From contig CANCYS010000002.1 in NCBI GenBank assembly GCA_947382485.1, positions 124,001 to 188,000 of the forward strand: 64,000 nt of DNA, in the 5' to 3' direction. This document shows, piece after piece, positions 24,845-32,479 of the stretch (positions are counted from its first letter, which is position 1; every line of letters begins with the position of its first letter). This DNA comes from an uncultured Clostridia bacterium. GTDB taxonomy: Bacteria; Bacillota; Clostridia; Christensenellales; UBA1242. The position numbers and the translations under genes are program-made. The notes beneath the pieces are model-generated. The model was given only the letters and a program-made list of their open reading frames with translations, did no database searches and had not been told where the DNA came from.

Positions 24845-25003
24845 ATGATTTATAATTTTGTTTATACATTTATAATTTTAAATATTATCTATGAAATTAT
24901 TGAAATTATATTTCCAATAAAAAAAATGAATATGGTTGTAAAATCGTTTGTTTTGATGATTACACTTTATGCAATGTGTGAGTATATATTTTCATTATTT
25001 TAA
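24845..25003 (+). CDS. Very short SpoIIIAF-like protein (52 aa)
   Basis: Starting directly after the AE stop, this 52-codon gene encodes two membrane helices (about residues 4-23 and 33-50) separated by FPIKKMNMVVKSF. That matches the opening of SpoIIIAF, whose N-terminal two helices flank a short MKKYVK-type loop and are followed by a ~150-residue soluble domain. The soluble domain is missing. It occupies exactly the AF position between AE and AG. I read it as a genuine but minimal AF; a remnant is also possible. It has no separate strong ribosome-binding site, so coupling with AE is likely. Confidence 0.75.
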   Translation: MIYNFVYTFIILNIIYEIIEIIFPIKKMNMVVKSFVLMITLYAMCEYIFSLF

Positions 25004-25032
25004 TTTAAAAAATAAAATAAAATGGAGTTTTT

Positions 25033-25590
25033 ATGAAAAAAATAGCATTTTTTGACAAAATAAAAGAAAAATTTGGAAAAATATTTAACACCAAAAAGAA
25101 ATCAATAATTTTAATGATAACAACAATTGTTGTGATGTCATTGCTTGCCATTTCAGTTTTTTTGCCAAAAAGTTCTAAAAGTAATAGCAAGAAAGAATCA
25201 AACAAAACAACTGAAATTTCAGTTGCAAGTTATGCTTCAAGTATTGAAAAAAAGTTAACAGATATGTTGCTTATGATTGATGACGTTAAAGATGTTTCAG
25301 TTTTTGTTATGGTTGACTCAACTCCTCAAATTCAGTATTTAACTGAAACCGAAGAAACGGTCACAAAGAACGGAACGAATGAAACAACAACAAAATCAAC
25401 AACAGTTGTTTTTGAAAAAAATGGTTCAATTTCAACACCTGTTGTGGTTACAACAATCATGCCAAAAGTTACTGGCGTTTTGATTGTCGTAAACAAAATT
25501 GATGCATCGACAAAATTAAACATAACAAGTTCAATCAGTGTGGTTCTAAATGTAGAATCATCTTGCATAAGTATATTGCAGGAGAGGTAA
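25033..25590 (+). CDS. spoIIIAG: Stage III sporulation protein AG
   Basis: A 185-residue single-pass protein: basic N-terminus, one membrane helix (about 25-44), then a ring-building motif domain that in B. subtilis assembles a large oligomeric ring in the intermembrane space. SIEKKLTDMLLMIDDVKDVSVFVMVDS is the conserved ring-domain opening; a Thr/Asn-rich insertion (ETVTKNGTNETTTKSTT) precedes PKVTGVLIVVNKIDASTKLNI, also conserved. TGGAG lies before ATG 25033. Confidence 0.95.
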   Translation: MKKIAFFDKIKEKFGKIFNTKKKSIILMITTIVVMSLLAISVFLPKSSKSNSKKESNKTTEISVASYASSIEKKLTDMLLMIDDVKDVSVFVMVDSTPQIQYLTETEETVTKNGTNETTTKSTTVVFEKNGSISTPVVVTTIMPKVTGVLIVVNKIDASTKLNITSSISVVLNVESSCISILQER

Positions 25591-25635
25591 AGGAGAACAA
25601 AAATGAAGATTGTGTTTTTTAGGGAGGTAAATAAA

Positions 25636-26106
25636 ATGCTTACAAAGAAAAAGAAGATATTTATTTTAGCAGGCATGGTTGCACTTTTGGTTGTGACTGG
25701 TTGTTTAAATTTATTTTTATCAGGCAATAAGAACGAAAACGTTCCAACAGCAAATTATAATTCATCAAGTTTTTTAACAAGTTATAGAACAACAAAACTT
25801 GAAACAAGACAAACAATGCTTAATTATTATTATTCAATTGTTGAGTCTTCAAGTGATAACGAACAAATCACAGAAACAAATGCACTCATTTCAAATCTTG
25901 CAGGAAGAATGGAACAAGAAACAGTTTTAGAAGGAATGATTATGGCATCAGGTTTTGAAGATTGTGTTGTTACATCAGCTGACGATTCATACACTGTCAT
26001 GGTTAAGTCAGACAACTTAACATCAGACAATGTTGCAACAATTTTAAGCATCTTGGTTAAGCAGACAGGAGTTTCTGCAACAAATGTAAAAATTTCCTCA
26101 GTTTAA
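25636..26106 (+). CDS. spoIIIAH: Stage III sporulation protein AH
   Basis: A 156-residue single-pass protein with a short basic N-terminus (LTKKKK), one hydrophobic segment (about 6-24), and a soluble domain with NALISNLAGRMEQETVLEGMIMASGFEDCVV and a ring-building fold, as in SpoIIIAH, which pairs with forespore SpoIIQ across the septum. AGGGAGGT precedes ATG 25636; a second start at 25603 also has AAGGAG and would add 11 residues. The hydrophobic segment ends VTGC, which fits a lipobox, so a lipid anchor is possible. Confidence 0.93.
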   Translation: MLTKKKKIFILAGMVALLVVTGCLNLFLSGNKNENVPTANYNSSSFLTSYRTTKLETRQTMLNYYYSIVESSSDNEQITETNALISNLAGRMEQETVLEGMIMASGFEDCVVTSADDSYTVMVKSDNLTSDNVATILSILVKQTGVSATNVKISSV

Positions 26107-26118
26107 TTTTAAATAATT

Positions 26119-26146
26119 GGCAGATAATAGAATCTGCCTTTTTTAT
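26119..26146 (+). terminator. Terminator of the spoIIIA operon
   Basis: Stem GGCAGAT/ATCTGCC (26119-26125 with 26132-26138) followed by TTTTTT. Confidence 0.9.
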
Positions 26147-26181
26147 ATATAAAATAATTAATATATATAAATAAATAAAAG

Positions 26182-26211
26182 TTGATTTTAAAAAATAACT
26201 TATGCTATAAT
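26182..26211 (+). promoter_or_regulatory. Promoter of the asp23-nusB-xseAB cluster
   Basis: TTGATT (26182-26187), 18 bp, TATAAT (26206-26211), 28 bases before ATG 26240. Confidence 0.65.
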
Positions 26212-26239
26212 TGATTTAGTTTAAATTGGGGGATTATGT

Positions 26240-26632
26240 ATGGCAAAACGAGTTAAAATAGTTGTTGCTGATGAAGAAGAAAGTAAGGATAATGTAACAT
26301 ACAAGAAAAATGTTGTAATCAGCATAGTTTCACTCGCAACTCAGGAAATAAATGGTATAGCATCAATCAGCAGGTCTGCTGTTTCTTTTATAAAAAGTGC
26401 ACTCAGCAAAAATATCAATAGAGGTATAATTGTTGAGTTTACTGATAACAATGTAAACATTGAAGTTTTTGTTAATGTTAAATTTGGATATTCAGTTAAA
26501 GATGTTGCATTTAGGGTTCAAGAAAACATCAAATCAAGTGTTGAATCAATGACTGAGTTTAAAGTCACAGGCGTAAATGTTCATGTCGTTGGTGTAACAT
26601 TCAGTGACACAGATAGCGATTTTGTTGTTTAA
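26240..26632 (+). CDS. Asp23/Gls24 family envelope-stress protein (YqhY-like)
   Basis: A 130-residue cytosolic protein: VVISIVSLATQEINGIASIS, followed by GIIVEFTDNNVNIEVFVNVKFGYSVKDVAFRVQENIKSSVE and VTGVNVHVVGVTF, the full Asp23 fold. The family is abundant, often membrane-associated, and linked to envelope stress; the Bacillus homologue YqhY lies in the same place between spoIIIA and nusB and has been tied to fatty-acid synthesis control. GGGGGA precedes the start. Confidence 0.93.
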   Translation: MAKRVKIVVADEEESKDNVTYKKNVVISIVSLATQEINGIASISRSAVSFIKSALSKNINRGIIVEFTDNNVNIEVFVNVKFGYSVKDVAFRVQENIKSSVESMTEFKVTGVNVHVVGVTFSDTDSDFVV

Positions 26633-26658
26633 TTAAAAAACAAAAGGGAAATCAAGGA

Positions 26659-27684
26659 ATGGAAAATATTTCAAATAATGATGTGATAGACTTGTATGCC
26701 AATAAAATGAAACTAACGCAGTATAGTTTTATTAAAAATGGCAGAATTAGAAATATTTATGACATTCTCGGAATAAGACCAAAAGTCGATGACAATGGCG
26801 TTCGAGAAATAACTCCTTATGAGATTTTGCAAGTTCCACCACAAATGGAAATGGGAAGAGAAATTCCAATTGTGTTTGCAATCAAAAACACAGTGAAAAA
26901 AATTGGAAAATATGACGGTAATGAGTATGTATACACTTATCAAAGTAAAAAAGTTAAAACCGAAGCATCTCTTCTTCAAACATTAAAAACAAATTATAAA
27001 AAAGCAGTTTTTGAAGGTGATGAAGAACAGGCATACCGCATTTTGCAGATGTATGACAAAGTGTCTGGTGGAAAAGCAAGAGAATTTTTAGAATCTTTTT
27101 ATGATTACACAAAGTTTTACAGACGTATGAGAAAACAACTTTTGATTGATTTGTTTGCACATTTTTTCTTAATGCAAATGGAAGGCGAAAAACCAAAAGT
27201 TAAAAGTGCAAAACTTGGTGTTATGCGTAAAAATAGAAATTTAAGACCTTTTAGAAACAGGTCATATGATTATGACAGCAGTGGTTATAATGCTGAACAA
27301 GTGATTGAAACTGCACAAAAAGCAGAAATAAATATGTTGTCACAAAACAGAAACCAAAAATATATTGACCCTTGGACATTTACTTTTTTTGGAAGAAAAA
27401 AATCAAAAGTCAATTCTATTGGGCATATTAAAAGAAGGCATATGCGTAGATATGACTGGATTGCAGAAAGTCTAGGTTTTGGAAACAAAAAGAAAGATAA
27501 TAAGTTTAATAAAAAACTTGGAGATGTTCAAAATAAGGATAACAAAAGTCCAGAACAAAAAAATATTGCAGGTGTGATAACCCCACCAGCAAATCAAACT
27601 AAAAAATCAGGTTCATTGCAAAATACAAATTTGCAAAAGAGACAAGTTCCTGAAATTCAAAGAGGGATTAGTTTTGATAGATAA
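26659..27684 (+). CDS. Unrecognised basic protein between asp23-like gene and nusB
   Basis: A 341-residue soluble protein I cannot assign. Residues ~1-100 include a mixed alpha/beta part (GRIRNIYDILGIRPKVDDNGVREITPYEILQVPP), ~105-180 are helical with Tyr/Phe/Arg-rich FYDYTKFYRRMRKQLLIDLFAHFFLMQ, and the last ~130 are very basic, with KKSKVNSIGHIKRRHMRRYDW and a Lys/Asn/Gln-rich disordered tail. No Cys and no membrane segment. The charge suggests binding to RNA, DNA or membrane surfaces. It sits 27 bases after the Asp23-like gene and 15 before nusB, so it is co-transcribed with a transcription-factor and exonuclease cluster. Confidence 0.75.
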   Translation: MENISNNDVIDLYANKMKLTQYSFIKNGRIRNIYDILGIRPKVDDNGVREITPYEILQVPPQMEMGREIPIVFAIKNTVKKIGKYDGNEYVYTYQSKKVKTEASLLQTLKTNYKKAVFEGDEEQAYRILQMYDKVSGGKAREFLESFYDYTKFYRRMRKQLLIDLFAHFFLMQMEGEKPKVKSAKLGVMRKNRNLRPFRNRSYDYDSSGYNAEQVIETAQKAEINMLSQNRNQKYIDPWTFTFFGRKKSKVNSIGHIKRRHMRRYDWIAESLGFGNKKKDNKFNKKLGDVQNKDNKSPEQKNIAGVITPPANQTKKSGSLQNTNLQKRQVPEIQRGISFDR

Positions 27685-27699
27685 TTTTGAGAGGAAGTT

Positions 27700-28086
27700 A
27701 TGAGCAGAAGAGAAGCAAGAGAAACCGCATTCAAGTTAATTTTTGAATATAGTTTCAGCAAACAAGAAAATAAAGATTTGTTTGAAGAATATACAGCAGG
27801 CATATCAGGTGATGAATCTTCATATATAAGTGAAGTTTATTTTGGTGTGATTTCACATTATGATGAACTTGAAAAATTGGTTGCCGAAACTGCTGAAAAG
27901 TTTGAAGTTAAAAGACTTTATAAAGTTGACTTTGCGTTAATCATGCTTGCTCTATATGAAATTAAATATATGTCATCAATTCCATTTAAAGTTAGTGTTG
28001 ATGAAGCGTTAGATTTAGCATCAAAATATTCAACTGAAAAGAGCGTAAAATATATAAATGGTGTTCTTTCAAAGTTTGTGAGGTAA
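27700..28086 (+). CDS. nusB: Transcription antitermination factor NusB
   Basis: A 128-residue all-helical protein that binds boxA RNA with S10 during rRNA transcription. SRREARETAFKLIFEYSF is the conserved arginine-rich N-terminus; VDFALIMLALYEIKYMSSIPFKVSVDEALDLASKYSTEKSVKYINGVLSKFV is the family's C-terminal helix pair. AGGAAG precedes ATG 27700. Place in the cluster (nusB-xseA-xseB) is standard; folD, which often lies between, is missing. Confidence 0.97.
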   Translation: MSRREARETAFKLIFEYSFSKQENKDLFEEYTAGISGDESSYISEVYFGVISHYDELEKLVAETAEKFEVKRLYKVDFALIMLALYEIKYMSSIPFKVSVDEALDLASKYSTEKSVKYINGVLSKFVR

Positions 28087-28089
28087 AGA

Positions 28090-29280
28090 ATGAAAACATT
28101 GTCGCTCACAGTTTTGCAATTTAATAATTTTGTTAAAAACATTCTTGATGCAGAAGATTTTTTGTCTAACATCAGTGTTTTTGGTGAAGTTACAAATTTC
28201 AAAATTTCGGGTGGAAATGCTTATTTTGATATAAAAGATGAAAATGCAATGCTTTCGTGTGTGAAGTTTGGAGCATACGATTTAAATGTTAAAAACGGTG
28301 ATTTGATAACAGTCTATGGAAAGGTAAATTTCTATGTTAAGTCTGGAAGATTAAATTTCATCGTTGCAAAAGCTGAGGCATATGGTCTTGGCGTGCTATA
28401 CCAAAAGTTTATTGAACTCAAAGAAAAACTCACAAAAGAAGGTCTTTTTGCCGAAGAAATCAAAAAATCAATTCCAAGATTTGCAAAAACAATTGGAGTT
28501 GTCACAAGTGAAACGGGTGCAGTTATAAGGGATATAATTCATGTTGCTCGTTCAAAAAATCCGTACACAAATATCATTGTATATCCATCAAAAGTTCAAG
28601 GAATTGGTGCAGAAGACGAACTTGTTAGTGGAATTGAATATTTTGATCAAAGGGAAGATATTGACACAATCATCATTGCTCGTGGTGGTGGTTCAATTGA
28701 AGACCTTGCTCCGTTTAACACTGAAAAGTTGGTTCGAGCAATATATGCTTCAAACAAACCAATCATCTCTGGTGTTGGACATGAAACAGATTTCACACTT
28801 TGTGATTTTGCATCAGATTTGCGAGTTCCAACACCATCTGTTGCATCAGAAGTGGCGGTTTTTGACTATTATGAACAAGTAAATCTAATTTTAGAACTTT
28901 CAAAAAATATCACATATTTCACTGGGAAAGTTTTAGATAGTTCCAAAGAAAATTTAGTGAATATATCAAAACACATAATAAGTAACATCAAACTCAAACT
29001 TGGCTCGTCAGAAAATGAAACACTTATGCTCAGTAAAGAAATTGAAAATTTGGTCTTTTCAAATATAAATAATAAAAAGAGTATGTTTGATAAACTCACA
29101 AGTTTAATTTCTGCAAAAAGTCCACTTGAAATATTAAAAAATGGCTATGGAGTTGTTGAAAATAACAATAAAAGGGTTTCAAGCATAGATGACATTGCAG
29201 TTGGAGATGAGTTGAAAATAAATTTTGTTGATGGTGAAATCTTAGCAAAAACCATAAATAAAAACAAATTTGAGAGGTAA
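28090..29280 (+). CDS. xseA: Exodeoxyribonuclease VII large subunit
   Basis: The catalytic subunit that degrades single-stranded DNA. Residues ~1-100 form the OB fold (SVFGEVTNFKISGGNAYFDIKDENAMLSCVKF); the catalytic core follows with IGVVTSETGAVIRDIIHVARSKNPYTNIIVYPS, IIARGGGSIEDLAPFN and ISGVGHETDFTLCDFASDLRVPTPSVASE; then a shortened coiled-coil region and KSPLEILKNGYGVV near the end. At 396 residues it is slightly shorter than E. coli XseA (456), mostly in the coiled coil. Three bases separate it from nusB. Confidence 0.97.
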   Translation: MKTLSLTVLQFNNFVKNILDAEDFLSNISVFGEVTNFKISGGNAYFDIKDENAMLSCVKFGAYDLNVKNGDLITVYGKVNFYVKSGRLNFIVAKAEAYGLGVLYQKFIELKEKLTKEGLFAEEIKKSIPRFAKTIGVVTSETGAVIRDIIHVARSKNPYTNIIVYPSKVQGIGAEDELVSGIEYFDQREDIDTIIIARGGGSIEDLAPFNTEKLVRAIYASNKPIISGVGHETDFTLCDFASDLRVPTPSVASEVAVFDYYEQVNLILELSKNITYFTGKVLDSSKENLVNISKHIISNIKLKLGSSENETLMLSKEIENLVFSNINNKKSMFDKLTSLISAKSPLEILKNGYGVVENNNKRVSSIDDIAVGDELKINFVDGEILAKTINKNKFER

Positions 29281-29285
29281 AGAAA

Positions 29286-29504
29286 ATGACATTTGAAGAA
29301 GCAATTGAAAAATTGAGTGAAATAAAAGATAAACTTGAAAGTCCAGACATAACCCTTGATGAATCGCTCAAACTATATAAAGAAAGTGTTGAATACACAA
29401 AAACTTGTCTTGAACTTTTAAAATCAACTGATGGAAAAATTGCAGTTATAAAAAGTGAACTTGACAAACTTATAGAAAAACCTTTAAATGATATCGAAGG
29501 ATAA
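29286..29504 (+). CDS. xseB: Exodeoxyribonuclease VII small subunit
   Basis: A 72-residue helical hairpin: MTFEEAIEKLSEIKDKLESPDITLDESLKLYKESVEYTKTCLELL, the exact XseB pattern. Several copies of it coat the coiled coil of each XseA. The gene follows xseA by five bases. In many Clostridia ispA, dxs, tlyA, nadK and argR lie between here and recN; none is present. Confidence 0.95.
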   Translation: MTFEEAIEKLSEIKDKLESPDITLDESLKLYKESVEYTKTCLELLKSTDGKIAVIKSELDKLIEKPLNDIEG

Positions 29505-29522
29505 ATCAAACAGGAGAAAACT

Positions 29523-31205
29523 ATGCTTCAAAGTTTAACCATAAAAAACATTGCACTCATTGACAATCTCACCATCGACCTTGCTGGTGGATTTAATGTG
29601 CTAACTGGTGAAACAGGTGCAGGAAAGTCACTCATCATTGACTCTCTTGCTCTTTTGCTTGGCGAAAAAGCAGATAAAACTTTAATTTCATATGGTTCAA
29701 ATTTTGCAAGTGTTGAAGCTGTATTTTGGACAGAGTCCGAAGAGGTTTTAAATCGTCTTGAAAATTTGGGACTAGAAAGAGAAAACACAATAATAATTTT
29801 TAGAAAACTTTCATTAGATGGAAAAAATGAGTGTAGGGTAAATGGTAAGGCGTTTTCGCTTTCAATGCTAAAAAGCGTAACTGAACCGCTCATGGATTTG
29901 CATGGTCAATTTCAACATCAAGAACTTTTAAAAGTTGAAAGCCAACTTGAAACTCTTGATGATTTTGGCGGTCAAAAATTAAGCCAAGCAAAATTTGAAT
30001 ATGCAGAAGTTTATCATAAACTAAAAAGCATACAAAAACAACTTTCAAGTTTCAATTTTGACAGCAAAGAGCGTGAGAAACTCTTAGATTTATATAATTA
30101 TCAAATCAATGAAATTGAGGAGGCTCATTTTGTTGATGGCGAAGAAGAGGAACTCAAAGCGTTCAGAATGAAAGTTTTAAATCAAGAAAAAATTGCTCTT
30201 GCTGTTGGAAAACTCAACAGTCTTTTTCAAGGTGCTGGCGATGATGGACTTGGCATTGTTGGACTAATAAAAAAATGTGATTATGAATTTATGGAAGTTT
30301 TGAAATTTCTTCCAGATAAAGAAGATTTATCGAAACGTATTTCTGATGCAAGATATGAACTTCAAGACATTGCAGACACTGTTGAATCAATAAGTGATGA
30401 ACTTTATATGGACGAATTTTCTGCAAATGAAAATGAAAAACGCCTTGACCTTTTAACTTCTCTCAAAAAGAAATATGGTGAAAATATAAATGAAATAAAC
30501 AAATATCTTGAACAAATTAAAACTGAATATGAAAAACTTGTAAATTCAGCAGAAATAATTGAAAAACTTGAAAAGCAGAGAGATGAAACAATAAATGAAT
30601 TAATTAAAAAAGCAAATGTTTTAACAAATCTCAGAAAGCAAATAGCACAGGTGTTTACGGCTAGTGTTCAAAATGAACTTGCTGAACTTTCAATGAAAAG
30701 TTCAAAGTTTGAAATAGATTTTAAATCTACTGACGAAAAAACTTGTGATGAAACAGGTTTTGATAAAATTGAATTTATGTTCACTGCAAATGCTGGTCAA
30801 CCACTCAGACCACTAAGCAAGGTTGTAAGTGGTGGTGAAATGAGCAGATTTATGCTTGCTGTTAAAAATATAACTGCTGACATTGACCATGTTGAAACAA
30901 TGATTTTCGATGAGATTGACACTGGAATCAGCGGTGACACAGCAAATGTTCTTGCTGTTAAACTTTCAAAAATTGGTAAAAAACATCAGGTTATTTGTGT
31001 AACACACTTAGCACAGGTTGCAAGTTTTGGAACAAATCATTTCTACATTTCAAAACAAGAGCAAGATGGAACCACAAAAACCTCTCTCAAACTCCTTGAT
31101 GAAGAAACAAGAATTAGAGAAATTGCAAGACTAATTGGTGGAAATATTTCAGATTTTTCACTTAACCATGCAAAACTTATGCTTGAATCAGGAAAAAATA
31201 ATTAA
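29523..31205 (+). CDS. recN: DNA repair protein RecN
   Basis: A 560-residue SMC-like ATPase acting early in double-strand-break repair. Walker A GETGAGKS at 29-36 after LQSLTIKNIALIDNLTIDL; LMDLHGQFQHQELL; two long coiled-coil halves (~150-360); then the ABC signature SKVVSGGEMSRFMLAVKNI, Walker B METMIFDEIDTGISG and the H-loop ICVTHLAQVASF. All motifs are intact. GGAGAAAAC precedes ATG 29523. recN next to spoIVB is a conserved Firmicute neighbourhood. Confidence 0.98.
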   Translation: MLQSLTIKNIALIDNLTIDLAGGFNVLTGETGAGKSLIIDSLALLLGEKADKTLISYGSNFASVEAVFWTESEEVLNRLENLGLERENTIIIFRKLSLDGKNECRVNGKAFSLSMLKSVTEPLMDLHGQFQHQELLKVESQLETLDDFGGQKLSQAKFEYAEVYHKLKSIQKQLSSFNFDSKEREKLLDLYNYQINEIEEAHFVDGEEEELKAFRMKVLNQEKIALAVGKLNSLFQGAGDDGLGIVGLIKKCDYEFMEVLKFLPDKEDLSKRISDARYELQDIADTVESISDELYMDEFSANENEKRLDLLTSLKKKYGENINEINKYLEQIKTEYEKLVNSAEIIEKLEKQRDETINELIKKANVLTNLRKQIAQVFTASVQNELAELSMKSSKFEIDFKSTDEKTCDETGFDKIEFMFTANAGQPLRPLSKVVSGGEMSRFMLAVKNITADIDHVETMIFDEIDTGISGDTANVLAVKLSKIGKKHQVICVTHLAQVASFGTNHFYISKQEQDGTTKTSLKLLDEETRIREIARLIGGNISDFSLNHAKLMLESGKNN

Positions 31206-31231
31206 AATTTACATAATTATAAAAATTTATC

Positions 31232-31264
31232 AAAAACTACTTTTATCTAGGAGTAGTTTTTTTT
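31232..31264 (+). terminator. recN terminator hairpin overlapping the spoIVB ribosome-binding site
   Basis: Stem AAAAACTACT/AGTAGTTTTT (31232-31241 with 31252-31261), loop TTTATCTAGG, T run ending at 31264. The AGGAG used by spoIVB (ATG 31265) is at 31249-31253, half in the loop and half in the 3' arm. Confidence 0.85.
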
Positions 31265-32386
31265 ATGAAATTTTCATCAAAAAGTTTTATCGCTAGGGCA
31301 CTTTTAGCCATTTTATGTTTAGTAACTTGTGCTTTAACAATAGTAAATCCAGTATCTTTAAAAAACACTCCAATATATTCTTGTTCAACATATGCTTATA
31401 GTTCATTTCCAAGTTTAAGTGAAATAATCAAGGGTTGGTTTAAAAAGGAAGAACCAAAGCAGACTATAAGAAATGAAAAAGTAGAAGTTTATCTTGGTGG
31501 TTATCCTCTTGGTTTTATGCTTTCTTGTTCAGGTGTTGTTGTTGTGGCAATTTCAAATGAAAGTGCATCTCAACTCAAAGAAGGTGACATTTTAACAAAA
31601 ATTGAAGGTATTGATATCACAAGTTCAGAGCAAATTTTAAGAATAATCAATTCCGAAGAATATGCAGGAAAAGAGTTAAATATAACATTTGTAAGAAAGT
31701 CCGAGGAGCATCAAGGTACGCTCACACCAGTTTATGATGAAGGTCAAAAAATTTATAAACTTGGACTTTGGGTAAGAGATAATTCGGCAGGTGTTGGAAC
31801 ACTCACATATATAAGGAAAGACAATTTAAGATTTGGTGCACTCGGACATCCAGTTTGTGACATCGACACAGGTGCAATGCTTCCAGTCAGCACAGGTAAC
31901 ATTTTTAAATGCAACATTGTTGGTTTGAAGCATGGTGAAAAGGGAAATCCAGGCGAACTTAAAGGTTTGTTTTTAAGAAATGGAAGTGTAATTGGAAATC
32001 TCGATGGAAACAATAAGTTTGGAGTGTATGGAACATTCAACAAAGATTTTCTTTCATCTTATGAAGAAATTCCAATTGAAGTTGCAACCAGAAATGAAGT
32101 AAAAAGTGGCAAGGCAAAAATCAGATGCACCATCGAAGGAACTCAGCCAAAAGAATATGACATTGAAATTGTAAAAACATATTTTCAGTCAACAAAGGAT
32201 AACAAAAGCATGTTCATCAGAGTGACAGATAAAGAACTTATTGCAAAAACAGGTGGAATTGTTCAAGGAATGAGTGGCAGTCCAATCATTCAAAATGGAA
32301 AACTTGTTGGAGCGGTAACACATGTGTTTGTTTCAGACCCAACCAAAGGTTATGGAGTTTATGCTGATTGGATGATAGAAAACTAA
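31265..32386 (+). CDS. spoIVB: SpoIVB-type serine peptidase (S55), sporulation signalling
   Basis: In sporulating bacteria SpoIVB is secreted from the forespore and cleaves SpoIVFA to start sigma-K processing. This 373-residue protein has an N-terminal membrane/signal segment (about 10-30), a PDZ domain (~70-145, ISNESASQLKEGDILTKIEGIDI), and the S55 peptidase with GALGHPVCDIDTGAML (candidate catalytic His195) and GMSGSPIIQNGKLVGAVTHV (candidate catalytic Ser339), both intact. Slightly shorter than B. subtilis SpoIVB (~425). The start directly follows the recN terminator. It lies directly before the Spo0A-like gene, the classic spoIVB-spo0A order. Confidence 0.96.
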   Translation: MKFSSKSFIARALLAILCLVTCALTIVNPVSLKNTPIYSCSTYAYSSFPSLSEIIKGWFKKEEPKQTIRNEKVEVYLGGYPLGFMLSCSGVVVVAISNESASQLKEGDILTKIEGIDITSSEQILRIINSEEYAGKELNITFVRKSEEHQGTLTPVYDEGQKIYKLGLWVRDNSAGVGTLTYIRKDNLRFGALGHPVCDIDTGAMLPVSTGNIFKCNIVGLKHGEKGNPGELKGLFLRNGSVIGNLDGNNKFGVYGTFNKDFLSSYEEIPIEVATRNEVKSGKAKIRCTIEGTQPKEYDIEIVKTYFQSTKDNKSMFIRVTDKELIAKTGGIVQGMSGSPIIQNGKLVGAVTHVFVSDPTKGYGVYADWMIEN

Positions 32387-32414
32387 AACATTGCTTAAAA
32401 AGCAGTGTTTTTTT
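32386..32414 (+). terminator. Terminator after spoIVB
   Basis: Stem AAACATTGCT/AGCAGTGTTT (32386-32395 with 32401-32410, one G-T pair), five-base loop, followed by TTTT. Confidence 0.88.
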
Positions 32415-32441
32415 GTGGTTTTTTAACATAAAATCAATAGA

Positions 32442-32470
32442 TTGTCAATTAAAAAATGTTAGTTTATAAA
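32442..32470 (+). promoter_or_regulatory. Promoter giving a near-leaderless mRNA for the Spo0A-like gene
   Basis: TTGTCA (32442-32447), 17 bp, TATAAA (32465-32470), then 9 bases to ATG 32480; +1 would fall about 0-3 bases before the start codon. No Shine-Dalgarno is present. Confidence 0.55.
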
Positions 32471-32479
32471 CGAATTTGA

